A DNA stretch of 64,000 nt from CAVSRC01 sp963830205 (GCA_963830205.1 CAWHLP010000036.1:43958-107957); one strand, 5' to 3'. Shown: positions 17,691 through 26,773, numbered from the stretch's first letter. Translations and numbers: made by a program. The notes: generated by a model from the letters alone, not told the origin.

Positions 17691-17923
17691 CCGCGGTAAC
17701 CTTCGACGGTCCCCGGCGGCCTCAGCTCGGCATCATCCGGGTCCTCGCCGAATTCGCGCTTGGCCCGCCGCTGGCGCAGCAGATCCCAATACTGGTCGAG
17801 CGCCACGTTGATGGCCATCAGGCGCTGGCGCTCCGCTTCGGACAGGTCGCCCTTCTGGTAGAGGAAATGCTCCTCCTCGGTGAGCGCCTTGATGTGGTCG
17901 AGCACGGACTGGTCGGTGGCCAT
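17687..17923 (-). CDS. DUF2630 family protein
   Basis: A 78-residue protein of the DUF2630 family, recognised by 'VLDHIKALTEEEH', 'ALDQYWDLLRQRRAKREFG' and the ending 'RPPGTVEGYRG'. It is probably an all-helical cytoplasmic protein; its function is unknown. It follows the aldo/keto reductase by 10 bases on the same strand, so the two are likely cotranscribed. The stop codon overlaps the end of the dispersed repeat. Confidence 0.88.
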   Translation of the reverse strand: MATDQSVLDHIKALTEEEHFLYQKGDLSEAERQRLMAINVALDQYWDLLRQRRAKREFGEDPDDAELRPPGTVEGYRG

Positions 17924-17933
17924 CTTCGGTCTC

Positions 17934-18773
17934 CTACAGCATGGCTAGGCCCGCATGTCGGCCGAGCGGGAAGGCCCGGTCGATATCCGCGATCTCGGCG
18001 TCGGTCAATGCAATGTCGCCAGCGCCAGCGTTCTCCGCAACATGCAGCGGGCTGGCGGCTTTGGGAATAGCGAAGAGCGACCGCCGCCTGGTGAGAAACG
18101 CCAGCGCCACCTGCCGCGGCGTCGCCCCGCGGGCGCTGGCGACCCGGGCGATCACCTCCCCGCCCGCGCTCCGCGCGGGAAAATCGCCGCTGCCGAACGG
18201 GCTGTAGCCGACCACCGCCACGCCATGCGCCTCGCACCAGGGGATGACCGCGTGCTCGATGCCGCGCTCTTCCAGGTGGTAGAGCACCTGGTTGCAGGCG
18301 ATTGACCCATCGCCGGCGATGCGCCGCGCCGCCTCCAGGTGCGGCTCGTCGAAGTTGCTGAGGCCCCAGGACAGGATCTTGCCGTCCGTCTTCAGGTCTT
18401 CGAAGGCAGCGATGGTGTCCTCCAGCGCAAAGCGGCCGCGCCAGTGCAACAGGTAGCAGTCGAGCCGGTCGGTCCTGAGCCGCTTGAGCGAGGCCTCGCA
18501 GGCGGCGACCGTGCCGGCGCGCGATGCGTTCTGCGGCATCACCTTGGAGACCAGAAAGACCGCGTCGCGCCGGCCGGCGATCGCCTCGCCGACGATCTCC
18601 TCGGCGGCGCCGGAGCCGTAAAGCTCGGCCGTGTCGACATGGCTGAGGCCGAGGTCGAGACCGCGCCGGAGTGCAGCGATGGCCGCCGCCCGTGGTGCCT
18701 GCTCGAGGTACCACGTTCCCTGGCCGATGACCGGCACATCGCTGCCGGTCGGGCCGAACCTTCGTTTCTGCAT
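17934..18773 (-). CDS. Aldo/keto reductase
   Basis: An NADPH-dependent aldo/keto reductase (279 aa) with the TIM-barrel fold. The catalytic tetrad is complete: D47, Y52 ('VDTAELYG'), K77 ('LVSKVMP') and H110 ('CYLLHW'). Cofactor-binding 'AIPKAA' and 'VGYSPFGSGDFP' are present. It resembles bacterial YeaE-like reductases of small carbonyls such as methylglyoxal; the true substrate is unknown. It leads a two-gene unit with DUF2630 and is divergent from the secreted protein at 18963, with 189 bases between them. Confidence 0.9.
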   Translation of the reverse strand: MQKRRFGPTGSDVPVIGQGTWYLEQAPRAAAIAALRRGLDLGLSHVDTAELYGSGAAEEIVGEAIAGRRDAVFLVSKVMPQNASRAGTVAACEASLKRLRTDRLDCYLLHWRGRFALEDTIAAFEDLKTDGKILSWGLSNFDEPHLEAARRIAGDGSIACNQVLYHLEERGIEHAVIPWCEAHGVAVVGYSPFGSGDFPARSAGGEVIARVASARGATPRQVALAFLTRRRSLFAIPKAASPLHVAENAGAGDIALTDAEIADIDRAFPLGRHAGLAML

Positions 18774-18962
18774 ACCTCACCTCTCACGAGGCCGTTGCGC
18801 GCGGGTCTTCCCCGCCGGTGCGGCTGGTCCCTTCAATTCGTGCATTGAGCTTTGCCACATTTCAGGGAAAGATGAAGATATCGCAACCGGCTGCAAGGGG
18901 CATTTGGTGTGTTCCTTGCTCAGTGTGCTCCTGGGGGAAGTGAGTAAGCGGGGAGGTGTGCC

Positions 18963-19610
18963 ATGCGACGGCTTGTTCAGATCGCGTCGATTGTTCTCGC
19001 AGTGTTTGTCATCGCTCTTGGCGTCGCGCCGGCAGGCGCCGCCGATTCTCAGACCGTCGCCAAGGCTCTTGCCAAAGCCGTCGCCAAGGACAGCACGACG
19101 CCGCCCATCTACATCATGCGCGGTGGTCTCAACATCTTCTCCACCGGCATGGACGTCCTGGCGAAGGAGCTGACCGACAAGGGCTATCCCGCCATCTCCG
19201 ATGGTTTCATGGCCTGGCGCGCCGAGATGGACAAGGAGGTCGCTGCCTACAAGGCCCATCCCTATCCGATCATCATCATCGGCCACTCCTACGGCGCCGA
19301 TACCGCCCTGCTGATGGCCTATAAGCTCAAGGACGCCAATGTTCGCGTCGCGCTGCTGGTGTTCTACGACCTGACGGATTCCGGCAGGGTGCCGGCCAAT
19401 GTCGACCATGTGCTGAACTTCCGCTCGTCGTCGGCGACCGGCATCAACGTGACCGTCACCGGCGGTTTCGGCTTCACCGGCACCATCGAAAACGTCACCC
19501 GCGCGGACCTCAACCACCTCAACGTGGACAAGGCGGAAGACCTGCACGCGCAGACGATCGACGCCATTGCGAAGCTTATGGGCACGCCCACCAAGACCGC
19601 CAAGGAATAG
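18963..19610 (+). CDS. Secreted alpha/beta-hydrolase-like protein
   Basis: A 215-residue exported protein with a clear signal peptide (hydrophobic residues 8-23, cleavage near 'PAGAADS', about 27). The mature part has the nucleophile-elbow motif GHSYGAD (residues about 106-112), typical of lipase and thioesterase alpha/beta hydrolases, after a short strand 'YPIIIIGHS'. A later Asp (in 'FYDLTDSG') and His (in 'LNHLNVDKA') could complete a triad. GGGAGG at 18951-18956 is a good ribosome-binding site for the ATG at 18963. Family members are small periplasmic proteins of unknown substrate. Confidence 0.72.
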   Translation: MRRLVQIASIVLAVFVIALGVAPAGAADSQTVAKALAKAVAKDSTTPPIYIMRGGLNIFSTGMDVLAKELTDKGYPAISDGFMAWRAEMDKEVAAYKAHPYPIIIIGHSYGADTALLMAYKLKDANVRVALLVFYDLTDSGRVPANVDHVLNFRSSSATGINVTVTGGFGFTGTIENVTRADLNHLNVDKAEDLHAQTIDAIAKLMGTPTKTAKE

Positions 19611-19674
19611 CGCAAGGCGCAGCCATCCGGCCCTTGCGCCGCGCGGCGCAAGCCGCCACCATCGAAGACGAATC

Positions 19675-20388
19675 ATGCGCGAAATCGTCTTCGACACTGA
19701 AACCACCGGGCTTGAGCCGCAGAACGGCGACCGTATCGTCGAGATCGGCGCCATCGAGCTGGTCAACCACATCCCGACCGGCAGGCATTTCCATGCCTAT
19801 CTCAACCCGGAGCGGCCGATGCCGCTTGAGGCCGCCCGCATCCACGGCCTCGACGACGCCTTCCTCAGGGACAAGCCGCGCTTCGCCGAGGTCGCCGGGG
19901 AGCTCGTCACCTTCCTCGAAGATGGCAACCTGATCGCCCACAATGCCAGCTTCGACATGGGCTTCATTAATGCCGAGCTCGCCCGCCTCGGCCGTCCGCC
20001 GATCTCCGACGAGCGGGTGATCGACACGCTGGTGCTGGCGCGCCGCAAGCACCCGGGCAGCCCCGCTTCGCTCGATGCGCTGCTCTCGCGCTACCAGATC
20101 GATGCCTCGCGCCGCACGCTGCATGGCGCCCTGCTCGATGCCGAGCTCCTGTCGGAGGTCTATATCGAGCTGATCGGCGGCCGCCAGGCGGCGCTCACCC
20201 TCGGCGAGGAGCCGGAGGCGCCGACCATCGCCACCGCTCATCATGCGGTTGTCGTCGGCGAGCGGCCGGCGCCGCGCAGCTTCGCGCTGAGCCCTGCGGA
20301 ACGCGCCGCCCACGCCGCGGCGCTCGCCCGCCTCGGCGACAAGGCGATCTGGCGCGATTATCTGAAGGACGCCGAGGCTGCGGCCTGA
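19675..20388 (+). CDS. dnaQ: DNA polymerase III epsilon subunit (3'-5' proofreading exonuclease)
   Basis: DnaQ (237 aa) is the proofreading exonuclease of the replicative polymerase. ExoI motif 'FDTETTG' gives D7 and E9, ExoII 'HNASFDMGFI' gives D94, and the ExoIII HxxxxxD follows in 'LHGALLDAELL'. This is the DEDDh set. The ATG at 19675 matches the family start 'MREIVFDTETTGL'. It completes the ppsR-maf-aroE-coaE-dnaQ origin-proximal group, although four unrelated features now separate it from coaE. secB, often next to dnaQ in relatives, is instead at 50250. Confidence 0.95.
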   Translation: MREIVFDTETTGLEPQNGDRIVEIGAIELVNHIPTGRHFHAYLNPERPMPLEAARIHGLDDAFLRDKPRFAEVAGELVTFLEDGNLIAHNASFDMGFINAELARLGRPPISDERVIDTLVLARRKHPGSPASLDALLSRYQIDASRRTLHGALLDAELLSEVYIELIGGRQAALTLGEEPEAPTIATAHHAVVVGERPAPRSFALSPAERAAHAAALARLGDKAIWRDYLKDAEAAA

Positions 20389-20451
20389 CGTCGACCGTCC
20401 AACGCCCTATGTTGCGGGCCTGATCTTCCTGTCCGTGGGGCCTCCCGTCGC

Positions 20452-21441
20452 GTGATTCCCTTTTCGCTTCTCGATCTGGCGCCGATCGTCGCCGGCGGCA
20501 CGCCCGCCCGGTCGCTCGCCAACACCCTCGATCTCGCCCGCCACGCCGAAGGCTGGGGCTATCGCCGCTACTGGCTCGCCGAGCACCACAACATGCCGGG
20601 CATCGCCAGTTCCGCCACCGCGGTCGTCATCGGCCACGTCGCCGCCGGCACCAGGACGTTGCGCGTCGGGGCCGGCGGCATCATGCTGCCCAACCATTCG
20701 CCGCTGGTGATCGCCGAGCAGTTCGGCACGCTGGAGAGCCTTTTTCCGGGCCGCATCGATCTCGGCCTTGGGCGGGCGCCGGGCACCGACCAGATCACCG
20801 CTCGCGCGCTCCGCCGCGACGTCAACGCCGCCGCCCAGAGCTTTCCAGAGGACGTGGTCGAGCTGCAGAGGCTCTTGGGCCCGGCCGAGCCGGGGCAATA
20901 CATCCATGCGGTCCCCGGCGCCGGCACCAATGTTCCCCTGTGGATCCTCGGTTCCAGTCTCTACGGTGCCCAGCTCGCGGCGCTCCTCGGCCTGCCCTAT
21001 TCCTTCGCCTCGCATTTCGCTCCGGACGCGCTGCTGCCGGCGCTCGCCATCTATCGCGAAGGCTTCAAGCCGTCGGGTGACGCCGACAAGCCCTATGCCA
21101 TGCCGGCGTTACAGGTGGTCGCCGCCGACAGCGATCAGGAGGCGCGGCGCCTGTTCACCTCCACCCAGCAGGCCTTCACCAACATGCAGCGCAATCAGCG
21201 AGGGCCGCTGCCCGCCCCCATCGACGACATCGAAAGCTACTGGTCGCCGGCCGAGAAGGAACGGGCTTCGCATATGCTGACCTATGCGTTGGTCGGCGAC
21301 CGCGATTGCGTGCGCGCGGGCCTGCGGAAATTCATCGACCTCACCGCCGCCGACGAGGTGATGATCGCCAGCCAGATCTACGATCACGCGGCCCGGCTGT
21401 GCTCATTCGAGATCGTCGCCGAGGCCATGGCGGCGCTGTGA
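20452..21441 (+). CDS. LLM-class flavin-dependent oxidoreductase
   Basis: A luciferase-like monooxygenase family protein (329 aa, GTG start). It begins 'PFSLLDLAPIVAGGTPARSL', has 'YWLAEHHNMPGIASSA' and 'RVGAGGIMLPNHSPLVIAEQFGTL', and 'FPGRIDLGLGRAPGTD', all typical of the YhbW/LuxA-like subgroup of bacterial FMN or F420 enzymes. Alphaproteobacteria generally use FMN here. The substrate is unknown. It ends 6 bases before the convergent amylosucrase, and starts 63 bases after dnaQ. Confidence 0.9.
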   Translation: MIPFSLLDLAPIVAGGTPARSLANTLDLARHAEGWGYRRYWLAEHHNMPGIASSATAVVIGHVAAGTRTLRVGAGGIMLPNHSPLVIAEQFGTLESLFPGRIDLGLGRAPGTDQITARALRRDVNAAAQSFPEDVVELQRLLGPAEPGQYIHAVPGAGTNVPLWILGSSLYGAQLAALLGLPYSFASHFAPDALLPALAIYREGFKPSGDADKPYAMPALQVVAADSDQEARRLFTSTQQAFTNMQRNQRGPLPAPIDDIESYWSPAEKERASHMLTYALVGDRDCVRAGLRKFIDLTAADEVMIASQIYDHAARLCSFEIVAEAMAAL

Positions 21442-21447
21442 GGCGGC

Positions 21448-23437
21448 TCAGCGCAACCACAGCCGGGCATAGGGCGGCAGCAGGATGCGGCCGTCGTGAA
21501 GGCCGACCGGGTTCTCCGAGAGCCCGTCGAAGAACTGCGTGGCGCCGTGCGCTTTCGCCCAGCCGGCATCGAGCGCCGCCCAGAACTCCTTGAAATTGTA
21601 GATGCACACGACCGCATTGGTCGGCGCCCGGCGCACGAAGGCGAAGAGGCCGGCCTGGCCGGTATCGACGATATCGGTCGGGTTGCCCCCGTGGAATTCC
21701 GGCATGGCCCGCCGCCGTTCGAGGATCAGGCGGATGCCGCGCCAGACCCGCGCCGCCGGCGTGTCGTTGTCGGCGGCCATCGCCGCGGCGGCGGCGTCCC
21801 AGTCCATACGCGGCCGGTGCACCCAGCGGCTGTCATGGGCGTGCTGCGGGGTCATCGCGATAGCCGTAGTCGTTGAGGAGCGCGATCTCGTCGCCCATGT
21901 AGATCAGCGGGATGCCGCCGTAGCTCGCCATCAGCGCGTGGCCGAGGAGGATGCGGTCGATCGCCCGGTCGGTCGCCGCGTCGTCGCCTTCGGCCTCCGC
22001 CTTCTCCAGCCCGGCGAGCGAGGCACAGGTGCCGCTGATGCGCTTGTCGCCGGTCGCCGGATTGACCTGGAAGAGCGCGCCCCGCGAGAACGAGCCGGGA
22101 AAGCCGCCCTCGTAGAAATCGGACAGGAAGGCGCGGTGCAGGAAGCCGTCGAGGCCCACCGCGCGGGCGTCGTCGTCGGTCACCGCCCAGCCGATGTCGT
22201 CGTGGCAGCGGATATAGGTGGCGTAGGTGGCGTTGGTCATCGCCGGCGGGAAGTGCGTCCGCATCACGTGGGTCATCAGCCGCGTGTCGCGCGCGGCCAG
22301 CGCCGACCAGAACTGCACCATCAGCGAATTGTGGTAGGCGAGGTTGCCTTCCTTGCCGGCATGCGTGCCGAGGCCGAGATAGGGGATCATCTCCGCCGGC
22401 GAGACGATCGCCTCCTCCAGATGGATCGCCGCCGGTGCGGCGATGCGGCTCACCGCGCGCAGCGCATGCAGCAGCATGTGCACCTCAGGCTCGGACTGGC
22501 AGCGCGTGCCCATGCGCTTCCACAGGAAGGCGGGCGCATCGAAGCGCAGCACGTCGATGCCCTTGTTGGCGAGGAACAGCATGATCCCCGCCATTTCCAG
22601 GAACACCCACGGGTTCGCCCAGTTGAGGTCCCACTGGTGCTCGTTGAAGGTGGTCCACACCCATTTGCCGGCGGGCGCGATGTCTGGATAGAAGGTGAAG
22701 CTGCCCGGTGCGTTGTCGGGGAAGATCTCGATCAGCGTCTTCTCGTATTCCTTGGGGTACGTCTCGTCGTCGAACATCAGGTAGTAGTCCTGATATTTGG
22801 CGATTCCCTTCTTCGCCTTCTTCGCCCAGTCGTGCTCCTTGGCGGTGTGGTTGAGCACCAGGTCGATGCACAGGCTGATGCCGCGCGTCCTGAGGAGCCC
22901 GGCCAGCGCCTCCAGCTCGTCCATGGTGCCATAGGCCGGGTTGATCGCCCGGTAGTCCATCACCGAATAGCCGCCGTCGCTGTCGCCGGGGCGCGGCTTG
23001 AGGCAGGGCATCAGGTGGATGTAGGTGATGCCGAGCGCTTCCAGATAGTCGAGCCGGTCGGCGATGTGGGAGAGGTCGCCGGCGAAGCGGTCGATGTAGA
23101 AGACATAGCCGGCCATGGAGGGGCGCTGGAACCAGTCGGGCTCCAGGTCGCGCTTGAGGTCGAGCCATTTGAGGTCGTCCGGCCGCGCGCTCCAAGAATC
23201 GGCCAAGAGCTTCGCCAGCGCCTTGGAGAAGCGCTCATAGTCCGGGCGCTGCCCATAGAGCGTCTCCAGCATGCCGAACAGGTCGTCGCGGCTGCGCTCC
23301 ATGCGCAGGTCGAAGACGCGCCGGTCGAACCCGTTCCCGCTCACTGCCTTGTGCACGGCCTTCATTGCCTCCCTGAGAACCGCATCATGCATCAGCGCCA
23401 CCGCCCGGTGGTAGGGGGTGCCGCGGGTGAGGCCCAT
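21448..23437 (-). CDS. Amylosucrase-type GH13 alpha-glucosyltransferase (frameshifted)
   Basis: A glycoside hydrolase family 13 enzyme of the amylosucrase subfamily, which builds alpha-1,4-glucan from sucrose and releases fructose. The first 500 residues include 'GGYSVMDYRAINPAYG', the nucleophile D300 in 'DVLRFDAPAF', the acid/base E342 in 'HLEEAIV' and 'RCHDDIGWA' (411-418). The frame breaks after 'LLNDYGYRDDP' at the GGGG run 21848-21851 (one G too many). The other frame supplies 'QHAHDSRWVHRPRMDW' and the C-terminal beta domain. The corrected length is about 662 aa, close to known amylosucrases. It is divergent from the DUF2239 gene, with a palindromic operator between them. Confidence 0.85.
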
Positions 23438-23460
23438 CGGCGCGCCGTCCCGGCCGTTGA

Positions 23461-23504
23461 TTTTATCCGGGTGTTATTGACAGGTCTATTTTACCCGGAT
23501 AAAA
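23461..23504. promoter_or_regulatory. Promoter with duplicated palindromic operator, DUF2239/amylosucrase
   Basis: A near-palindrome TTTTACCCGGATAAAA (23489-23504, 14/16 symmetric) lies 30 bases before the DUF2239 ATG. An inverted half-copy TTTTATCCGGGT lies at 23461-23472. A -35 TTGACA (23477-23482) and a -10-like TAAAAG (23500-23505) are 17 bases apart, so the second operator covers the spacer and the -10. A repressor bound here could also affect the divergent amylosucrase. No regulator gene of an obvious type is adjacent. Confidence 0.65.
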
Positions 23505-23534
23505 GCCGCGCGCACCGGTCCTGCGAGACAGACG

Positions 23535-24131
23535 ATGACCGCACAAGCCTCCCAGCGCTGCATTGCCTTCGACGGACCGCGGCAAATTGCGGCGGGTCCG
23601 TTGCATGAGGTCGCGCTGGCCGCCAAGACCACGATCGATGCCAACCAAGCCGCTCGAATCCTGATCTTCGACAGCGCCACCAGCGAGCCTGTCGAGGTCG
23701 ATCTGCGCGGCTCGGCGGAGGACGTCGCCGCGCGGCTCCGCTCGGGCGTGGAGCCGGCCGAGCCACGGGACCGGCGCGGTCCCGGGCGGCCGCGGCTTGG
23801 CGTCGTGGCGCGCGAAGTCACGCTCCTGCCGCGCCATTGGGACTGGCTGCGCGGCCAGCCGGGCGGCGCATCGGTGGCCTTGCGCAAGCTCGTCGAGGCG
23901 GCGAGCCGGTCCTCCGGCAAGCGCGATGCTGAACGCCAGGCGCGCGAGGCGGCCTATCGCTTCATGTCTGCCATGGCCGGCGACGAGGCCGGGTTCGAAG
24001 AGGCCGCGCGGGCTCTGTTTGCCGGCAGGCGCGAACGATTTGTCGCTTGTGTCGCGTCCTGGGCGCCGGATATCCGTGACCACGCCATCGCCCTGGCGTT
24101 CCCCGACGTCGAGCCGGCCACGGGCGGCTGA
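23535..24131 (+). CDS. DUF2239 family protein
   Basis: A 198-residue cytoplasmic protein recognised as DUF2239 ('AFDGPRQIAAGPLHEVALAAK', 'ILIFDSATSEPVEVDLRGS'). In the middle 'RGPGRPRLG' (81-89) is an AT-hook-like element. The second half, 'VTLLPRHWDWLRGQPGGASVALRKLVEAA', is helical. The function is unknown; the AT-hook-like element suggests contact with nucleic acid. Expression is probably controlled by the operator at 23461-23504. It precedes a MATE exporter by 33 bases on the same strand, so the two are likely an operon. Confidence 0.85.
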   Translation: MTAQASQRCIAFDGPRQIAAGPLHEVALAAKTTIDANQAARILIFDSATSEPVEVDLRGSAEDVAARLRSGVEPAEPRDRRGPGRPRLGVVAREVTLLPRHWDWLRGQPGGASVALRKLVEAASRSSGKRDAERQAREAAYRFMSAMAGDEAGFEEAARALFAGRRERFVACVASWAPDIRDHAIALAFPDVEPATGG

Positions 24132-24164
24132 AGCCGTCAGCACATAGCTTGCGAGGACTTGACG

Positions 24165-25613
24165 ATGAAGCCGGCACGCGCTCCGGCGGGCCCTGCGGCC
24201 CGCGCCCTCGCCGGGGGCCCCTCCGGAGCCTTGTGGAAGCGCTTCCTGGTCTTCCTGGCGCCGATGATGCTGGCCAACGTCCTGCAGGGCCTCTCCGGCA
24301 CCATCAACGGCATCTTCCTCGGCCAGATGATCGGCGTCGAAGCGGTGGCGACGGCCGCCGTGCTCTTTCCGGTCGTCTTCTTCCTGATCGCCTTCATCAT
24401 CGGCATCGGCGCCGGCTCGACGATCCTGATCGGCCAAGCCTATGGCGCCGGTGCTTTCGACAAGCTGCATGCCATCGTCGGCACCTCACTGTCGGTGACC
24501 TTGATCTTCGGCGTCCTGGTTGCCGTCTTCGGCGGCGCCTTCACCGACCGGCTTCTCGTCGCCCTGCAGACGCCCGCCGACATCCTGCCCGATGCCACCG
24601 CCTATGCCCGCGTCATGCTGCTGGCCATGCCTGGGCTCTTCGTCTTTCTGCTGGTCACCTCGATGATGCGCGGCGTCGGCGATTCGCTGACGCCGCTCTA
24701 CACGCTCGGCCTGTCCACCGCCGTCGGCTTGGTCGTCACGCCGGCGCTCATCCGCGGTTGGCTCGGCCTGCCCAGGCTCGGCGTCGTCAGCGCTGCCTGC
24801 GCCTCGATCGTGTCGTTCGTGGTCGCGCTGGCGTGGCTCGCTCTCTATCTCCGCCGCAAGCGCCATCCGCTGGCGCCGAACATGGCGCTGCTCAGGCACA
24901 TGCGCATCGACCCGGCGCTCCTCAAGCAGGTGCTGCGCATCGGCCTGCCGACGTCGATCCAGATGGTCGCCATCTCGCTCGCCGAGATCGTCCTGCTCGG
25001 CTTCGTCAACGGCTTCGGGTCCGATGCCACCGCCGCCTACGGCGCCGTCAACCAGGTCATCACCTATGTCCAGTTCCCGGCGATCTCGATCTCGATCACG
25101 GTGTCGATCTTCGGCGCCCAGGCGATCGGCCGCGGCGACATCGCCAGTCTCGGCCCCATCGTGCGCACCGGGTTGATGCTCAACATCGTGCTCACCGGCG
25201 GCCTCGTCGTGGTCGGCTATCTGTTCTCGCGCGACCTGATCGGCCTGTTCATCACCAGCCCTGCCGTCCTCGAACTGGCGCAACGGCTGCTCCACATCGT
25301 CCTGTGGAGCATGGTCGTGTTCGGGGCGTCCGGCGTCGTGGCCAGCATCATGCGCGCCAGCGGCACCGTGCTGCTGCCCATGGCGCTGACCATCCTGGCC
25401 ATCTTCGCGGTCGAGGTGCCGGCGGCGTGGCTGCTCAGCCGGGCGATCGGCATCGACGGCATCTGGATGGCCTATCCAATCGCCTTCACGGCCATGCTCG
25501 TCCTGCAGACCGGGCTCTACTGGCTCTATTGGAAGCGCGAGGCCGATCAAGCGGCTGGTGTGAGGCGGCATGGCGCCTATCCCAGCAGCCGCCCGACCAC
25601 CTTCGCCGTGTAA
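24165..25613 (+). CDS. MATE family efflux transporter
   Basis: A multidrug and toxin extrusion type transporter (482 aa) with about twelve membrane segments from residue 22 on. The two repeated halves are visible ('LAPMMLANVLQGLSGTINGIFLGQMIG' and 'LRIGLPTSIQMVAISLAEIVLLGFVNGFG'). Such proteins export cationic drugs or metabolites using proton or sodium gradients. The ATG at 24165 has AGGA at 24154-24157 upstream and is preferred to the TTG at 24159. Cotranscription with DUF2239 suggests a shared inducible stress or export function (inference). The last 37 bases overlap the 3' end of hrcA on the opposite strand. Confidence 0.92.
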   Translation: MKPARAPAGPAARALAGGPSGALWKRFLVFLAPMMLANVLQGLSGTINGIFLGQMIGVEAVATAAVLFPVVFFLIAFIIGIGAGSTILIGQAYGAGAFDKLHAIVGTSLSVTLIFGVLVAVFGGAFTDRLLVALQTPADILPDATAYARVMLLAMPGLFVFLLVTSMMRGVGDSLTPLYTLGLSTAVGLVVTPALIRGWLGLPRLGVVSAACASIVSFVVALAWLALYLRRKRHPLAPNMALLRHMRIDPALLKQVLRIGLPTSIQMVAISLAEIVLLGFVNGFGSDATAAYGAVNQVITYVQFPAISISITVSIFGAQAIGRGDIASLGPIVRTGLMLNIVLTGGLVVVGYLFSRDLIGLFITSPAVLELAQRLLHIVLWSMVVFGASGVVASIMRASGTVLLPMALTILAIFAVEVPAAWLLSRAIGIDGIWMAYPIAFTAMLVLQTGLYWLYWKREADQAAGVRRHGAYPSSRPTTFAV

Positions 25614-26683
25614 TCCACCATCGGCACGATGCGGGCGTAGTTGAGCCGCGTCGGGCCGATGACCCCGAGCACGCCCACCACCCGCTGCTCGCCGTCGCGA
25701 TAGGGCGCCACCACCAGCGATGAGCCGGAGAGCGAGAACAGCCGGTTCTCCGAGCCGATGAAGATGCGTACGCCGTCGCCGCTCTCGGCGCTGCCGAGCA
25801 GGCGGATCAGCTCGCGCTGGGTCTCCAGATCGTCGAACAGCAGGCGGATGCGTTCGAGGTCCGCCGAGGCGGTCACGTCTTCCAGCAGGTTGGCGCGCCC
25901 GCGCACGATCAGCGTCTCCGGCCGTCCGTCGCCGGCCTCGGTCCATGAGGCGAGCCCCGCCGTCACCAGTTGCTGGGTCAGCTTGTCGAGCTCGGCCTGC
26001 GCGTCCTTCTCGTATTTCTCCAGTTCGGCGCGCGCCTCGGAGAGCGAGCGGCCGCGCAGGTGCGCGTTGAGGTAGTTGGCCGCCTCGATCAGGCTCGACG
26101 GCGTCGTGCCCGGGGCGATATTGATCAGCCGGTTCTCCACCGAGCCGTGCTCGCCGACCAGGACCACCAGGGCGCGGGTCGGCTCCAGGCGGATGAACTC
26201 GATATGCTTGAGGCGGAGATCACTCTTGTTGGCGAGCACCACGCCGGCGCCGCGCGACAGGCCGGAGAGCGCCTGGCTGGCCTCGTTGAGCACGTTCTCG
26301 ACCGTGCGTCCGGGCGTCGCCGCCTTCACCTGCGCCTCGATCTGATGGCGCTCCTCGGCCGAGAGGTCGCCGACCTCGAGCAGCGCGTCGACGAAGAAGC
26401 GCAGGCCGAACTCGGTCGGCAACCGCCCCGCCGAGGTGTGCGGCGCATGGATGAGGCCGAGATGCTCGAGATCGGCCATGACGTTGCGCACCGAGGCCGG
26501 CGACAGCGACATGGTCAGCGCCCGGCTGATATTGCGCGAGCCCACCGGTTCGCCGGTGTCCAGATAGGTGTCGACGATCTGCCGGAAGATCTCGCGCGAG
26601 CGCCGGTCAAGGCTCTGCAATGCCGAGGTGCGTGATTCGTTCGGCACGACGAGATGGTTCGCTGGAGGTTCGTGTTTGCTCAT
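25577..26683 (-). CDS. hrcA: Heat-inducible transcription repressor HrcA
   Basis: HrcA (368 aa from the ATG at 26683) represses groESL and sometimes dnaK by binding CIRCE elements. A winged helix begins 'LQSLDRRSREIFRQIVDTYLDTGEPVGSRNISR' and continues 'LSPASVRNVMADLEHLGLIHAPHTSAGRLPTEFGLRFFVD'. The C-terminal effector domain ends 'VGVLGVIGPTRLNYARIVPMVDYTAKVVGRLL'. The frame is open upstream to 26731, but 'MSKHEPPANH' is a better start. No CIRCE repeat is visible before it. It is divergent from rph. grpE, often adjacent in relatives, lies 11 kb away on the same strand. Confidence 0.95.
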   Translation of the reverse strand: MSKHEPPANHLVVPNESRTSALQSLDRRSREIFRQIVDTYLDTGEPVGSRNISRALTMSLSPASVRNVMADLEHLGLIHAPHTSAGRLPTEFGLRFFVDALLEVGDLSAEERHQIEAQVKAATPGRTVENVLNEASQALSGLSRGAGVVLANKSDLRLKHIEFIRLEPTRALVVLVGEHGSVENRLINIAPGTTPSSLIEAANYLNAHLRGRSLSEARAELEKYEKDAQAELDKLTQQLVTAGLASWTEAGDGRPETLIVRGRANLLEDVTASADLERIRLLFDDLETQRELIRLLGSAESGDGVRIFIGSENRLFSLSGSSLVVAPYRDGEQRVVGVLGVIGPTRLNYARIVPMVDYTAKVVGRLLG

Positions 26684-26773
26684 GGGGTCTGTCCCATAGC
26701 CATTAAGCGTCGGTTTTTGCCATAGTTTCAAGCGGGGCTTTACGACGCTCCCACGCCATGCCTAAGAAGCGCC

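Noticed and set aside
21602..23608. 668-codon plus-strand frame opposite the amylosucrase gene
   Set aside because: Antisense shadow; the minus-strand protein has the GH13 catalytic residues.
26684..26773. CIRCE element before hrcA
   Set aside because: I looked for TTAGCACTC-N9-GAGTGCTAA in the hrcA-rph gap and did not find it.
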